A stretch of DNA of 64,000 nt, from assembly GCA_963457665.1 (NCBI GenBank), contig OY735218.1:48893680-48957679 (forward strand). The letters run 5' to 3'. The notes under the pieces are model-generated. The model saw only the letters and a list, made by a program, of their open reading frames with translations. It made no database searches and was not told the DNA's origin. The translations under genes and the position numbers were made by a program. This stretch comes from Thysanoteuthis rhombus. Lineage: Eukaryota; Mollusca; Cephalopoda; Oegopsida; Thysanoteuthidae. This document shows positions 1 to 11,730 of this stretch, piece after piece; the first letter of the stretch is position 1, and every line of letters begins with the position of its first letter.

Positions 1-1659
1 TTTTCTATAATCAAGAAGGTAACCATTTGATTCTTCTACAATGATTATATGGAGCTTTCTATCGGCATCAATAACTTCATGCCAATGTTTGCTGGTGGAT
101 TCTTTTATAGTGTAGCGTTCTGTGGAAATTGTCCATTTTTGTGTAGACCAGGGTTCTTCAAAGTAAGTGTCCAAACTTATTACTGGGTCGCAAGTACCTA
201 CTGACTGGGTCACAAGTAATAAATAAATGAATAGATAAAAAGCAAGGAAGAAAGATACTGGTGACATTGCAATAATTAGCATTTAAAATATGATTATGTC
301 AAACAATCTGATTATCAACAATAATTAATTTGCTGAACTAAAAAAGTCGTAAGAGGAGTACTAGCTTCTGCATGATTATAACACGACAAGAGAGGTTTAA
401 TGAGAGAGAAACGGTGAAAAAGAGAAAGAGAGAGAAGAGAGGGGATGTTAGGCGAGACTAGAGGAGTGGCTTTCGGTGCATACACCATCCAGGTTTTGGC
501 CGTTTTATGGCCAAATATGGCTAAATTCAAAATTTCTAAAATGCATTTTTCGTTTAGCCAAATTTAAATCTAGAACCATTTAGACATTTTACCGTAGTAT
601 TTTGGGCATAATGTAGGGGATGTGGTCCCGATTGTAAAGTTTCACACACTTGTTCGCTTTACGTTGAAAATGGTGGACAAGTAAGAACAATTTGATTTAT
701 TCAAAGCAACAATAAGATAATTTATGTATTTTCTTCTGTTTCGTTCTTCGATCAATTCTCTTATTTCTTCTTATTTGTGCGCTGTTTCTAACATCGAATG
801 AGTGAGAAGGCGAATCTTGGTTATATACAATCGAGATCATCTTCCGTACCTTGTGCCATATTTTTGATAAAATCGTATTTTTGAGTATTTATTTTTGCAA
901 TGATTTCTAAACACTCAATAGTATCAATTATTTCTATACTTTGTGAATGTGAATAGTATTACTACAAATGTTGAAAACTTAACACCGGGGATTCACAACA
1001 CTTCACAATGAAAATAAAAACTGAAATAATTGCTTTTATCAACCAGTTTTGCCTTCAGCTGTTTTAGCCATGAACATTTCAAAATATTTGGCAACCCTCA
1101 CTCTTGTCTTTCAATGCCGTTAAGTGTAGCCCAGCGGCGTGAATCAATCTTACGTCTTAATTTTAGTTGTCAGTGTACGCAAAAACCTCTGATTGAGCCA
1201 ATATTTCTCAACGACAAATGCAGTGAATGCTTGAGAAAATACAGACTAAAAGGCATATAGCTCAAAGTTAATGAACCTGTACTTGCATGTTTAATGTTTT
1301 TTAACTACGATCCTTCGACATAACCAACGAACTAATTCACAGAAAACTTAGCTGATACGTAATTTTCAATGGGTATAATTGTGATATATTGTTATTCTTA
1401 TAATTGCGTGTATGGTTATTAATTTCTACATTGTTATAAGTAAAAAAAAAAATTTGTATGCACATTCATTTTCTTTGTGCGCTGGATCCAAAAGGTATAT
1501 ATGTGCGTACAGTTTAGAGGGAACCCTGAAATAAATCTGGGTATTGCCATTTTAAGCGATTATCTATATCCCGCATGCTCAAATCCGTGACATCGTTCGT
1601 CCATGGTCTTAGAATAGTTTTGGCAAGGTCTATGTTTCTAATAAAACTGTATTTGTATG

Positions 1660-1660
<1 letters not shown>
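1..1660. other. unassigned AT-rich DNA
   Basis: No protein, RNA gene or repeat family was recognised. A short purine-rich patch of GA-type repeats lies near 400-450. Small open frames near 315-530 and 1030-1260 have no recognisable domain and are of a length expected by chance in this composition. Confidence 0.6.

Positions 1661-1727
<67 letters not shown>
1661..1727. repeat. (ATA/TAA)n microsatellite
   Basis: About 22 uninterrupted units of an AAT-type trinucleotide, directly visible. No adjacent element end was recognised. Confidence 0.97.
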
Positions 1728-3010
1728 TGATTTTAATTTCTTGCTATTCGTTTGTCTAAGATCAATTCCCTACCACAGCATTTCTGTCGAGTACCTTGAG
1801 GCTGTCTTCAATTTTTTTTTCTTCATTTCATCTTCTGCCTCCTCATGTGTGATTGGTCTTCCTTGTGGGTAAATCAACATTGAGGTTACAACCTTAACGG
1901 AAACGTATCTGTCAGTAGAGGACGTAAAGAAAGGAGGCCAGAGGGTACACGGACGAAACGTTTGTCAAAGAAATAACGGTACAGACAAAAAAAAAATAGT
2001 CCAAGTATAACAAACACAACTTACAAAAGTCAGACAAGTATTATGATTTTCATTTTTACCCTTTTCCATGGTTTTCCATTCTCTATGACTTTTACCGCTG
2101 GGTAACTGCGCACTTCAATAACGTTTTGCATATTGATATACATCAGCACGCGAACTTAACCCATTCGGTATCTTTGCACCAAACGCAGACATGAGACATT
2201 ATATGGTAGTGAATTCCTTCTATGCTAATCTCTTGCTGGCGGGTATATCCTTTTCAAAATGCAGTTCACCAAGTACAAGGTGATTCATGAAAAATGCAAT
2301 ACCAAAGATAAAGTGATAGAATTTATGCGTACACATATTCCATTCTACAACATGACTCATGTGGAAACCCTGCACTCCACAGTTGAAATAGGTACATCGT
2401 ACATAAGCCTTTCTCAAGCATCAATATCTTTGTGTTGTAAAGTATAATTTTTTCCAATGAAACGAAACTTTCATGAAGGGAAATGGGTAGGAACCTGCTT
2501 TAAAATTTCAGAACATTACTTTTAGCATATATTGTAAAGTTGGAATGTACGTGTAATTAGCATATTTTTGTAATCTTTTATCGTTTCTGGTGTTTTGAAA
2601 AAATTGGATTTAAAATAGTTTGAATAGAAGTTGTCAGAAGGACAGTTGCATCTTTTTTCTAATCAACGGAATATGAATATCATCTTGTGTCATTTACTTT
2701 AGCAATTTTCAAGTCATTTGTTTCTTTTCTACGAAGTTCTTTTCATTTTTCCAAGTTTACGGTAATGAGACTCCCAAGAAACAAGAAAAAAAAACGAACA
2801 ATTAACTGCTCCAGTATATTTTTTGTACACAATTCAAACAAATGCTGTATAACAAGTATTGCATGTACTCCCAATCCTGTCTCAACTTTCTCTTTCAGTT
2901 ATGTATCTAATCGTACTCTGCATTGACAATAAATGACAGAACCTTACCTTAAATGTCTGTTTTTTATTTGCATTTTTCATCAGTTCATTAGATGTTTATT
3001 ATAGGTATAT
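1728..3010. other. unassigned DNA
   Basis: AT-rich sequence without a recognisable gene. The 79-codon open frame at 2687-2926 is rich in Ser, Phe and Lys and contains a short A run. It shows no domain and is not supported as a gene. Confidence 0.55.
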
Positions 3011-3291
3011 GAGCACGCTCGCAAAATCCATCATGAACGAATTCAAATAAAAATAGAAAGAGCAATGTCAGGAATAACTTTGAGAGATAGAAAAGGATCA
3101 AGATGGATCCAAGAGCAAACCAAGGTGAAAAAAAAGGAAGGATAACTGATGGCAATGCTCAAATGACTACAAGTTTAAGAAGACCTAAAAAAGACAGAGA
3201 TTAGACATGATACAGCTTGGTATAGAAACGATTGGCATTGAACGAGCTTAGGAAGACCTTTGTTCAGTCGTGGACCTGCTGCTGCTGATTG
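3011..3291 (+). mobile_element. RTE-type LINE 3' fragment, subfamily with (CTG)n tail
   Basis: Reading from 3011 gives a stretch containing ERAMSGITLRDRKGSRWIQ followed by EQTKVK. This matches the conserved region downstream of the reverse transcriptase in RTE/BovB-like LINEs (usual form ERAMLGITLRDR...IR..TKV). The frame then breaks, and a further piece, HDTAWYRNDWH then LGRPLFSRG, occupies the usual C-terminal position. It ends in a short (CTG)n run at about 3280-3291. Only the last few hundred bases are left, so the copy is 5'-truncated and dead. A second copy of this subfamily lies at 12955-13352. Confidence 0.75.
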
Positions 3292-3320
3292 ATTCATACC
3301 CAAGCCTTTTTTTTTTGTCA

Positions 3321-3462
3321 ATCTCAAAGTGTTAGATGGAGAGACGATTTAGACAAGTTCAGGAAGTACTGGCTACGTGACGCCCATGATAGGGAAGTGT
3401 GGCAAATCCTGGGGAAGGTCTATGTTCAACGACGAACGCTAAAAGACTGATGATGATGATAA
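3321..3462 (+). mobile_element. RTE-type LINE 3' end, subfamily with (TGA)n tail
   Basis: The translation contains VRWRDDLDKFRKYWLRDA, then DREVWQILGKVYVQRRTLKD, stops, and the sequence runs into (TGA/TGATAA)n. The RWRDDL and HDREVW..LGK(V/A)YVQ pattern is the typical C-terminus of RTE/BovB-like polyproteins. The copy is strongly 5'-truncated and sits only about 30 bp after another LINE 3' end of a different subfamily. The same ending, with the same trinucleotide tail, recurs at 42.5, 56.4 and, reversed, at 33.2, 43.8, 51.4 and 57.0 kb. Confidence 0.8.
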
Positions 3463-4859
3463 TGATTCGAACAGCATTTGCGTTTTGATAACTAAAATAC
3501 GTCTTGCATCTGACTGAAAATCATGGTGACTCAGCGTTTTTAGCTAAACATTATTTGACGTCTAAAACGAAATCTGTTAGATATCAGAGATCTAATAGCG
3601 ATTTTGTCGCGTATCAAATGTGTTATTTAATGCTTTTAACGCAAATGTAATCATAATTATTATGCAATATTTTGAAATAGCATTATCTAGAAAAAATAAT
3701 TTTATGAATGTATTTAAAGTTTATTTTAAATCTTATCGAGACAGGGTGGTTCTTGAAGGACAGGAAGAATAAATGCATCCCATGGATACAAAACATAAAT
3801 ATGCAGTATCTACATCATACCTAGTGTAACACAATTCTCCTATCTCCACATGACCAAGAGCCATATGAATCTTGAGACGTCTAGGGTCAAAAACACCTCA
3901 GAAAAATGCCAAATATTCTTTAGAAAGCAATCATTTTATTACTTATTCTTATTAGATAAAGTATTGTTTTTTTATCGTCAACTTTATGGTGATGGTTTGA
4001 GTATGAAAATATGATAATGAAAAGCGACTAAAGAAATCAGGTGAACATGAATAGTAGTATTGGCAATCAATAAAAATGATTGTTTATAAAACATTGCAAT
4101 ATTGAAAAGATGTATTAAAAATAGTATGCAACAAAGTCGAATGACCAAAAATTCAAATAAGGACTTACTAAAGAGTTTAAAATAAAATGGTATTCAAAAA
4201 TTTCAAATTTGTTGAATTTAACCATAAAATTATCAAAATTGCAACCGATTGCTATATTTATGTTTAACTTTGTTGGACGGTTGACCAATAAGCGTAGCCT
4301 GACACGTTGCTTTTAGCTAGGTTAGGCTGTTCATTTGCCTGATTGTTTGAATATACTGAAACGCTAGAATCAGCCTATACACAAGGCATGCCATAATTCA
4401 ACGATTGGAAAAAACCCTGAAAGAACGACCTATCAACGCCATGAATTATACACGAGTACAAACGGTATATGATTAAACATTTGGGGACTCATAAGTTATA
4501 TGTTACAGTGAGTTCGAACGCATTCAGTGTATTTCTTCAAACTAATGTTCTTAGAATAAGCCATCGAAAAATAACATTATTTGAGAAGTGCCTGTATTGG
4601 TTTTGTATCATCATTGCAATTTGAATTAATGTCAGAAATTACATCTTTGAATAAATCAGTAAAATAGACATCTATTATGGAATGATTTATCAAAAGGAGA
4701 AAGAGAGGGGACAGAGAAAGAAAGGTTGAGGACAGATTAGATGCCAAAGTGAGCTTTTCTACGTAGAGACGTTGTTGACTAAACTTGTATCCAAACAGTC
4801 TTCAATAAGTAAACAGAAAATATCTTAGCTTGAATTTGCTTCATTTGTCACAGTCTTCA
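3463..4859. other. unassigned AT-rich DNA
   Basis: Nothing recognisable: no domain, no family copy and no long simple repeat. Confidence 0.55.
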
Positions 4860-5160
4860 GATTTTCATCAATCTGGCTCAACAGTCGTAATATACATCTT
4901 GTCTGGAGCGTTCACGAATCATCCACCAATTACTTTACTGTTTGGTGAACTGTCCATGGGTCAGTAAAACAGGTAAATCACACCGGCGGAAATAACTCCG
5001 ATTATGAATTTGAAAACAAATCGTGGCGCCAGGGAGGAAATGGATAACATCGCCGATCGTACAGCCATTCATTGCCTTTGATACTGCGATAGCGAATGAT
5101 AACACAAGGGGCGATTTGATCCATTTTCTTTAATTACTTTGTTTCAATAGTTATGCAATG
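4860..5160. other. unique, compositionally distinct stretch
   Basis: This stretch has no simple repeat, is richer in G+C than its flanks, and matches none of the repeat families seen in the window. It has no long open frame. Homeobox-like AATTA and ATTA cores are scattered through it. A conserved non-coding element is possible but not shown. Confidence 0.3.
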
Positions 5161-6218
5161 GATGGTGTTGTTTCTTTAATACAAAATGAGCAATGTGAAG
5201 TCGGTTGCAAACAACCAAGCATCATTTGTCGAATTCCCGTTGGTCCCTGGACTTCAAACCAATGCAATACAGTCCTTCATACCGAGTCAGTGGATAGGAG
5301 TTCGATCGGTGGTATTCCCAATTTTCTCAACAACTACAGTTTTTCAAATTTCAATTGTCTCGAACAAAAGAAAAAATATGAACTTTAAATTTGTGTAATC
5401 ATTTAGAGGGTCGAAATTCACGTGAGATTAGTTGAGACTGTGTAACCCGAACTCTTGTACTAAAGTACAAGCCCTGAACTTATCAATCGTCCATCGTACT
5501 TCCCAGTCTTGTAAAATCTATCAAAAAATAACAACTTAAAAAATATTATGTTATAAATAACTGTAAAAGAAGACTATTAAGATTTCAAATTCCTATCTGC
5601 TTATCAAGCTACCCAACTTTCTTTACTCCTCTCTCCCTTCCTACACTCTTATCAAACACTCAACCCAGTCACTACAATTTTATTAAACTAATATCTTTTT
5701 TTACGCCATGTCAGATACTCATAGTATCAGTAGCAACCATCCATCAGACCGTGTTATGGACTGGTAAAAAATGAAAATAAAGGTTGGCATTATAAATAAC
5801 TCTCCAAGAAAAGTAGAAAAATCCATAATTTCCGTGTGTTTTGGTTTGGAACGGTGCGATGGGGGGAAACCGCCTGGGGTGTAAACAGCTACAAGCGAAC
5901 TAATTGTAAAGATTGGAGTTATTTTTGCCCAGTGTGATTTGGCTCTGCTTCTCTCGATAGTAACACAGACTCGAAGAAAAGCAAGCGAATGGCTGCTGGA
6001 CACTCGTGTCTCATATTAATTTTGTTCGAGATCAAAAGAGTTTTCACTTGTTATTCGTACAACTTCTCTGTTTGCTGCACAGGAACCGTTACTTTCGGGT
6101 CTAAGGTTTTCTTTGCTTCATTGACAACGTTCCAAGACTTCTATAAATGGAATTGAAGAGTGGGAAAAAAGACTCTTTCTACATCCGTTCATAGATATTT
6201 TAGGATCGTTTTTAAAAC
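5161..6218. other. unassigned DNA
   Basis: Open frames of 76, 70 and 94 codons occur here (5158-5388 and 5186-5398 plus, 5719-6003 minus). None has a recognisable domain, and the first two overlap each other in different frames. No repeat family was recognised. Confidence 0.5.
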
Positions 6219-6249
<31 letters not shown>

Positions 6250-6252
6250 AAT

Positions 6253-6285
<33 letters not shown>

Positions 6286-6303
6286 AAGAAGAAGAAGAAG
6301 AAG
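6219..6303. repeat. compound (AAT/GAT)n-(AAG)n microsatellite
   Basis: An AAT-type run interrupted by GAT units (6219-6254) is followed by about 16 AAG units (6255-6303). It directly abuts the tRNA-like start of a SINE-like sequence at 6304. Confidence 0.95.
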
Positions 6304-6660
6304 GGAATACGGAGTGGCCTAATGGTTGTCGACTCGAGTTTTGGCCGGATTGTTCACCTTTTCTTGGCACCGGTGCACTTGGAAAAGGCTTGAATCCATT
6401 GTTTCCTTTAGAAATGGATGAATAGCAAAGTAGTTGGAGCCCTTTAGCCTTTTTAATTAGTCCCCGTAAAAGGGTGTTTCTCCGAAAGTAAAAAGGCGTA
6501 CAGTTCGGTAATCGACATATCTTGTTGTAAGCCGGAGTGAAGGAGGTGTTTTGGGCGTGGGACAGGCAACTTCAATCGGTGATATTGAACTGTAGTAAGA
6601 TAATTGCAGCCCTATTTTCAATATTGAGTCTCCACGGATGATTAAAAAAAGGAAATTAAG
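6304..6660 (+). mobile_element. tRNA-derived SINE-like sequence (family D)
   Basis: The start carries GAGTGGCCTAATGGTTGTCG, which has the form of a pol III A box (TGGCCTAATGGTT). The B-box region is degraded. It is followed by a G+C-richer tail ending near an A-rich run at 6645-6660. The same GTGGCCT...GGTT head occurs at 15473 and, reversed, at 26510. Boundaries are approximate, and the 3' part could be another repeat. Confidence 0.45.
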
Positions 6661-7559
6661 GAAGCTTGAAGGCTTGGTTCGTATTCATTCTATGTGGTGC
6701 ACTCGGACCTGTGCTTGAAACGCCCGGATTAAGACTAGATGAACTAGAGATTCGAGGAAGGGTTGAGACTATCCAGACTAAGACAGAGCCGGGGACTGCA
6801 GGGATAGTGAAAGAGATGAGGTCGATTTGTGGAGACTTACTGTCCCTCGGTCTTCAGTGATAACCACCAGGCTACTGGTTCGAACGTATAAATTCATGAG
6901 TAAGTACAAAAGCAGTCGAAGAGCGCATACTCCTAACAATACTATTCACAAATCAATTGAAAAAAAACCTGGATCCGTCCCCAAATTTAATCCCTTCTTT
7001 TTTAGTCCATTACCTATCCTCCCACAGAAATTTATTGGCATTCATCAAAATATATACTTTGAGAAGTATTATTAGCTGACAGATATCAACGGACGCATAA
7101 ACGCATGAAGAGAAATGGAAAAATATTCCTCAATAAGAATCAAACTCCTGGATTTAATTATAATTCATCGAGAACTCTCTGATACATCGAGAGGGCATAC
7201 TGACGGAAAGACTGAAGGGCAGAAGGAAAGACCCGTGTAATACTTTACCTCATCAACTTTGTTGGTTGAGGTAATAATATTAAAGAGAATGACTGTTTTC
7301 TAACAAGTTTTCCAAAGGGTTGAGTGTGTTTTGCGTGTTGCCGTTCAAAGCCCTTTTAACACAGTTCACTTGACATTGTCCTGTAAAATGAGACGATGGT
7401 AATTAGGTCGTGGGTTTTCTTTTTGTGCTTCCTTCCTAACAGAAGGCAAAGCTTGACTAATGGGAATAGATAGAAGGTTCCACATCCGGAGTCCCTACAA
7501 ATTGTGAGATATAGGTTAACGGTTTTGAAGTTTTTAATTATATTAAGTTAATTCTAATC
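6661..7559. other. unassigned DNA
   Basis: Two short open frames (6666-6860 and 6827-7075) have no recognisable domain. A B-box-like TGGTTCGAAC occurs near 6877 without a matching A box. Nothing else was recognised. Confidence 0.5.
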
Positions 7560-7722
7560 ACTTTTCAATGCAAAATTATTCGAAAATTTAAACTTGATAC
7601 CACAAATGCTAGAAAAATTATTTATTGATCACTTCTTATTCTAATTATTTTGATTGATCACCCAACATGGCATGCTACCAAAAACATTGGTCTCATGATG
7701 GTTTCTATTGAATGACTATCAT
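7560..7722 (-). mobile_element. family A interspersed repeat, 5' part
   Basis: On the minus strand this reads as the family A start: CAATAGAAACC, then ATGAGACCAAT, a GGTAGCATGCCATG segment, TTGGGTGATCAATC and a degenerate GTTTAAATTTTC stretch. It matches the same order of blocks at 16050-16175, 28441 and 47971. Only the first part is present here. Confidence 0.65.
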
Positions 7723-7789
7723 GATTAATACTTTATTAGGTGAGGCATTGTCGACCACCATTAATTTTTGACGAGCATTTCTTTCATCT

Positions 7790-8130
7790 TAATTTCAGTT
7801 GCCTTTGTTGCAACTACTCAAACCGTCGGTCTACGCCAATGAATAAACAGCACAGACCAGAAATTAAGAACAAGCCTGGCTGCTGCAATCTTCAATTCCA
7901 CTCCATCTTCTTTACCAACGGAAGACGATTACTGCAACTATTATATTCTAGATATAATATAGAAAGAAATTATAGATATTTTTTTAAATTATGCATTTAT
8001 TTATCAGAATGAAGTAGGCCTGTACGTATCTATATGATAAATTTTAGATTATATCTAAGATTTATCAATTTAGCTTAATTAATAAGACAGCCTTCAGGCA
8101 AACAGTTGGTTGTGAGTTCAGATCTTAGTT
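7790..8130 (-). mobile_element. family B interspersed repeat
   Basis: Read on the minus strand, the block order is GAACTCACAACCAACTGT (8115), GGCCTACTTCATTCTGATAA (8000-8020), an AT-rich A/T string, then GTTGCAGTAATCGTCTTCCG (about 7920-7940). The same order occurs at 16895-17135 (minus), 31737-32040 (plus) and 35040-35260 (plus). It is non-coding. Read on the plus strand, the GTTGTGAGTTCAGATC segment resembles a pol III B box, so a tRNA-derived head is possible. Confidence 0.6.
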
Positions 8131-8302
8131 GAAGAATGTGGATTTTACATATCTGTGTACACCTTTGTTGATTATTGTTGTTTTCGTTTTAGTCACGGTA
8201 CAGAAATAAATTCGACTCTAGTTTGGGAGTTCTAGATGAGACTCAGATCACTTTCATCCCAAGAAGCCCGCCTTCTTGCAGCAACTGCTTTACCCATTTA
8301 AC

Positions 8303-8390
8303 AACAAGAGCTCAATGATTAGAGCAGTTTCTGTTTATAAGCAGGATTCCCGTAGTGAAGGATGGGTGAGTTCGAGTCTCATCAAGAGCT
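8303..8390 (+). mobile_element. tRNA-derived pseudo-tRNA or SINE head
   Basis: A D-arm-like hairpin, GCTC-AATGATTA-GAGC (8310-8325), overlaps an A-box-like sequence. A T-arm-like hairpin, GTGAG-TTCGAGT-CTCAT (8366-8382), contains a good B box. About 40 nt separate the two arms, more than a normal anticodon arm plus variable loop, and no paired acceptor stem is seen. This is therefore a tRNA-derived relic and not a working tRNA gene. Confidence 0.55.
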
Positions 8391-9639
8391 TATTCTAATT
8401 TCATGATCTGCGCTTTTCACTCATCGTCGTATACTGAAAATCCGAGTAATTTCGACAAAAATATTCTAAAATTAAGATAAAAATGAAAAGATAGTCAAAA
8501 AATTATGAAAGATCTGCTCAAATATTACTATCTCACCTTCAAGTTCCTCGGACTTGGTTCAAAGTATTTATCAGGTTACGTTCAGCTACTGTTATGAACT
8601 TCTCAATTCCTGCTTACCAGGTTTTGCCTTGTCATTGGAGCGGCCATGTGTTTTTCTTCTTTCCTCTCAACCCCCGATGCTTAAATACAGATGTGTAGCC
8701 TAGCAGAAGATTCCAAACAAATTGTGCATGTTTTTTTATAACAGCATATAAATTATAACCAAAAGCATTCTAAAAAATAGGATATTGAGCCGTCATAAAT
8801 GTTCAATATCACGTCGTTTGCAGCCATTCTTCTTCTTGGAGTAAAGAACGCAATTTACTCCTTTTTTTATATAGCTAATTCATACATAAATACATTTACT
8901 GCAACAATTCACAATGGATTCAATTTTGGTTTTATTTTTCATTCTCTGGAAACATCAACCTAGAGAAAGGGTAATAGTCTGCGAGATGAGCTTGAAATGT
9001 CCATCATGGAACCACAGATGTGCCCCAACTTTATCTTAATTTTCATAATAATCTTTTTCATTTTATGATGAAAAATAATCATTATCAATATTGATGATGG
9101 TGGCTGGGCTGATGATGATATTGATGACGTTTATACTGATGCTTGGTCGTGGTGATATATAGGAGATAGTGGGAGCAAAAATCTTATAATGACTGATAGT
9201 ATATTCACCAAGGTTTAGTAGATGCAGGTCAGTCCAGTTGTGTCTCCTGCGAATATAAAAAGGTTTGCGTAAGTCGAACAACATACATATACAAAGGTTT
9301 TCTTCGAAATCAGAAATAGCATAAAGTGAAAAAAGCCATTAAATCATATGGGAAATATTTATGTCCCCTGCATTCAGGAATTGTATCAAGCGATAAACAT
9401 CTCATTAATTAATACAGGAAATATTCCAAGCGCTCCCAGATCCAAAAACCAATCTTCAGTTTTCCTGCCTCAATTTTGAAGATTTAGGTTCGTCGTTTGC
9501 TACGACAGGCTTGGAAGGCTTGAAATACAACGGTATACTTGACTGTTTTTCACTCGCTTTCCCTCTCATGCTCTTTGAAAGCACTGAAAAAATCCGTCGA
9601 TCAACTTTGAATCTCGTGACCTGTGCACGTGATACATAC
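8391..9639. other. unassigned AT-rich DNA
   Basis: No gene was recognised. A (GAT)-rich imperfect patch lies at about 9080-9140. The 73-codon minus-strand frame at 9063-9284 mostly reflects it. Confidence 0.55.
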
Positions 9640-9745
9640 AAACATACATAGCCAGCCAGCCAGCCAGCCAGCCAGCCAGATCGACTTAGAAACTGGAGGA
9701 ACCTATCTTGATAGTTTTGATGACAGTTCTGATCGACGGTTTTTA
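9640..9745 (+). mobile_element. family A repeat, 3' part with (CAGC)n
   Basis: An ATACATA run is followed by (CAGC)n (9650-9679). Then come a variant of the CTTGAAAACTGGAGAAACCT block and the TGACAGTTCTGATCGACGGT segment that closes family A elsewhere (28720-28845, 51260-51375). The front half of the element is missing. Confidence 0.7.
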
Positions 9746-10284
9746 ATTCCTTCATTATATTTGAGATTGAGATGCTTTGTTGCCTACCGAGCGTGTCCTT
9801 TTATCGGCAGCATGAATTCAAAATTTAGCATTATTTTCAGTCAATTTTTAGCTATCTTCCGGCATTTAAAAGAGAGATAAAATGGCTAACAGTGTATTTT
9901 CGCACATCTTTGCACTTTTTGACGCTTTTAAGGGGGGGGGGTTGATTTAGCACGAAAATTCTCTAGTTGAAAGGCAATACTTTAGTGATGTATGATCACA
10001 ACCTCAGTAATTATATGAAATGTCGACAGCTCGTTAAAATAGTCAGAGTTCATTTAACGCCAAAGTCTCCCGTTTATCACGCACTGAGGGTGTGTGAAAT
10101 AAACAAATGGCATTCGTGTACCTTTCCCTCTATAATCCAGAGAAGGATCAACACATAAACAATCCAGAGAAGGGCCATAACATGTACAATCGTATAAGAG
10201 TGGGTTCACAGATAATTCGACATTCTTTACGATCTTACACAACTGGGTGATATATATTTTGAGGAAATCTGTCACTGGCGAATA
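9746..10284. other. unassigned DNA
   Basis: No gene or repeat family was recognised. A G run of about ten bases lies at 9932-9941. Confidence 0.5.
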
Positions 10285-10375
10285 TTGAGTTCTATCTTTC
10301 TGTCTTCTTGCTTTCTTTCTTTCTATCCATTCATCTATCTGTCATTTCTTTCTGTCTTAATATATACGTCTTTTT

Positions 10376-10445
<70 letters not shown>

Positions 10446-10582
10446 AGTCATTTCTTTCTATCCCAATACATATCTGTCTTCTTTCTATTTATCCCTCTAT
10501 CTATCCATCAATTCATCTATCTGTTGTTTTTTTGTCAATATGTACGTCTTTTTTCTATCTATCTATCTATCTATCTATCTAC

Positions 10583-10620
<38 letters not shown>

Positions 10621-10629
10621 CAGTCTGTT

Positions 10630-10696
<67 letters not shown>

Positions 10697-10701
10697 GTCT
10701 G

Positions 10702-10751
<50 letters not shown>
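10285..10751. repeat. (ATCT)n tetranucleotide block
   Basis: Three long pure (CTAT)n runs (10377-10445, 10554-10620, 10631-10751) sit in imperfect CT/AT-rich repeats. All forward frames are open across it and read as Ile-Tyr-Leu-Ser repeats. These apparent proteins, up to 233 codons, are simple-repeat artefacts. The block abuts the 3' end of a family A copy at 10752. Confidence 0.95.
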
Positions 10752-11155
10752 GGAAACCACAGACCAAAACTGCGAAAAAGGTTTTTTTCAGTTTTCAAGT
10801 CCGTCCGTCTGGCTATGTTTTTGTTTGCCTATTTATCTATGTATAACGCAGGCAGGACACATTAAAGGAGCTAGAAGGTCGAAATCTCCAACATTTACTC
10901 CATATCATGTCTGCAAAAATATTTTTCTAATCGTTGCAAGAGTGGTTCTTAGTGGGAGGTGGTTTTGCAATGTAAGTCTATGCTAAACTTGGCCCTAGTT
11001 AGTTCCCACTGTTTCTAGAAAATTCAGACTTAAATGATTACAAACTCACAAAAAGCAAGAGACGTAATTAATCCATTATTCCCACCTTGTTCTAATGTTT
11101 TAATTGATCACCCTCAGCACGGTTTCAATTATGTGACCAACCAGACCTGTCCATC
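10752..11155 (-). mobile_element. family A repeat, near full length
   Basis: On the minus strand the copy begins near 11150 with CAGGTCTGGTTGGTCACATA, runs through the TGATCAATTAAAAC block and the TTTGTGAGTTTGTAATCATT region, and ends at 10752 with AACTGAAAAAAACC, CAGTTTTGGTCTGTGGTTTC. Its length of about 400 bp agrees with the copies at 15783, 28441 and 50969. Its 3' end is fused directly to a long (ATCT)n array. Confidence 0.75.
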
Positions 11156-11629
11156 TATATATCTATCTATTACAGTCTCTTTATATCCAATATATTTGCC
11201 AAGCTGCTCAATTCAATTTGGTACAAGGCTTAAGGTGTGGGGCACTAAGTGAAAACGAACTCATTGCATTAGTAATTGTTCGCAGGAATATCTTACTAAC
11301 CATTTCTTAAGGGCTAGGTAAATCTTCAGTTGTTAGTTTCATACTGACACGACCACGTACATATAAAATCTATGATTCCTTTGGAATACTGCGCTATTTA
11401 ATGATCAAATAAATATTTTTGGCCTTGAATTTTCTGAATTACCACTTAATCTGAGACTTTCATTTTAAATAACCTCTGAAAATTCAATCGTATATAAGAT
11501 ACCTCTTTCGGATAGTGTACAATCGTTTTCACCCCGTTCCGGCCTTGATTGAGCCTTTATACATCGCTGAATCTCAGGTGTATGAAAGTTACCAAAGGGC
11601 TGCTTGAAAAGACTGACTTCTTTTAAATG
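11156..11629. other. unassigned DNA
   Basis: A short (CTAT)n remnant at 11153-11172 is followed by AT-rich sequence with nothing recognisable. Confidence 0.5.
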
Positions 11630-11730
11630 GGTTCATAAATGGCCAGGTCACACCTCAGGATCTGAACTCCTCGCCCCTGATATGACCCGCGGGTCTATTC
11701 CTAGCCCTGGCCTATTCATAGATTCAACTT
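11630..11730 (-). mobile_element. possible tRNA-derived SINE remnant
   Basis: On the minus strand, GAGGAGTTCAGATCCTGAGG has B-box form (GTTCAGATCC) and lies in a locally G+C-rich stretch. No clear A box was found, so the call is weak. Confidence 0.25.

Noticed and set aside
8303-8390. Functional tRNA gene
   Set aside because: The distance between D and T arms is too long and no acceptor stem pairs.
10285-10986. Overlapping open frames of 233, 185 and 104 codons rich in Ile-Tyr-Leu-Ser
   Set aside because: All three forward frames are open because (ATCT)n contains no stop. The translations are pure repeat.
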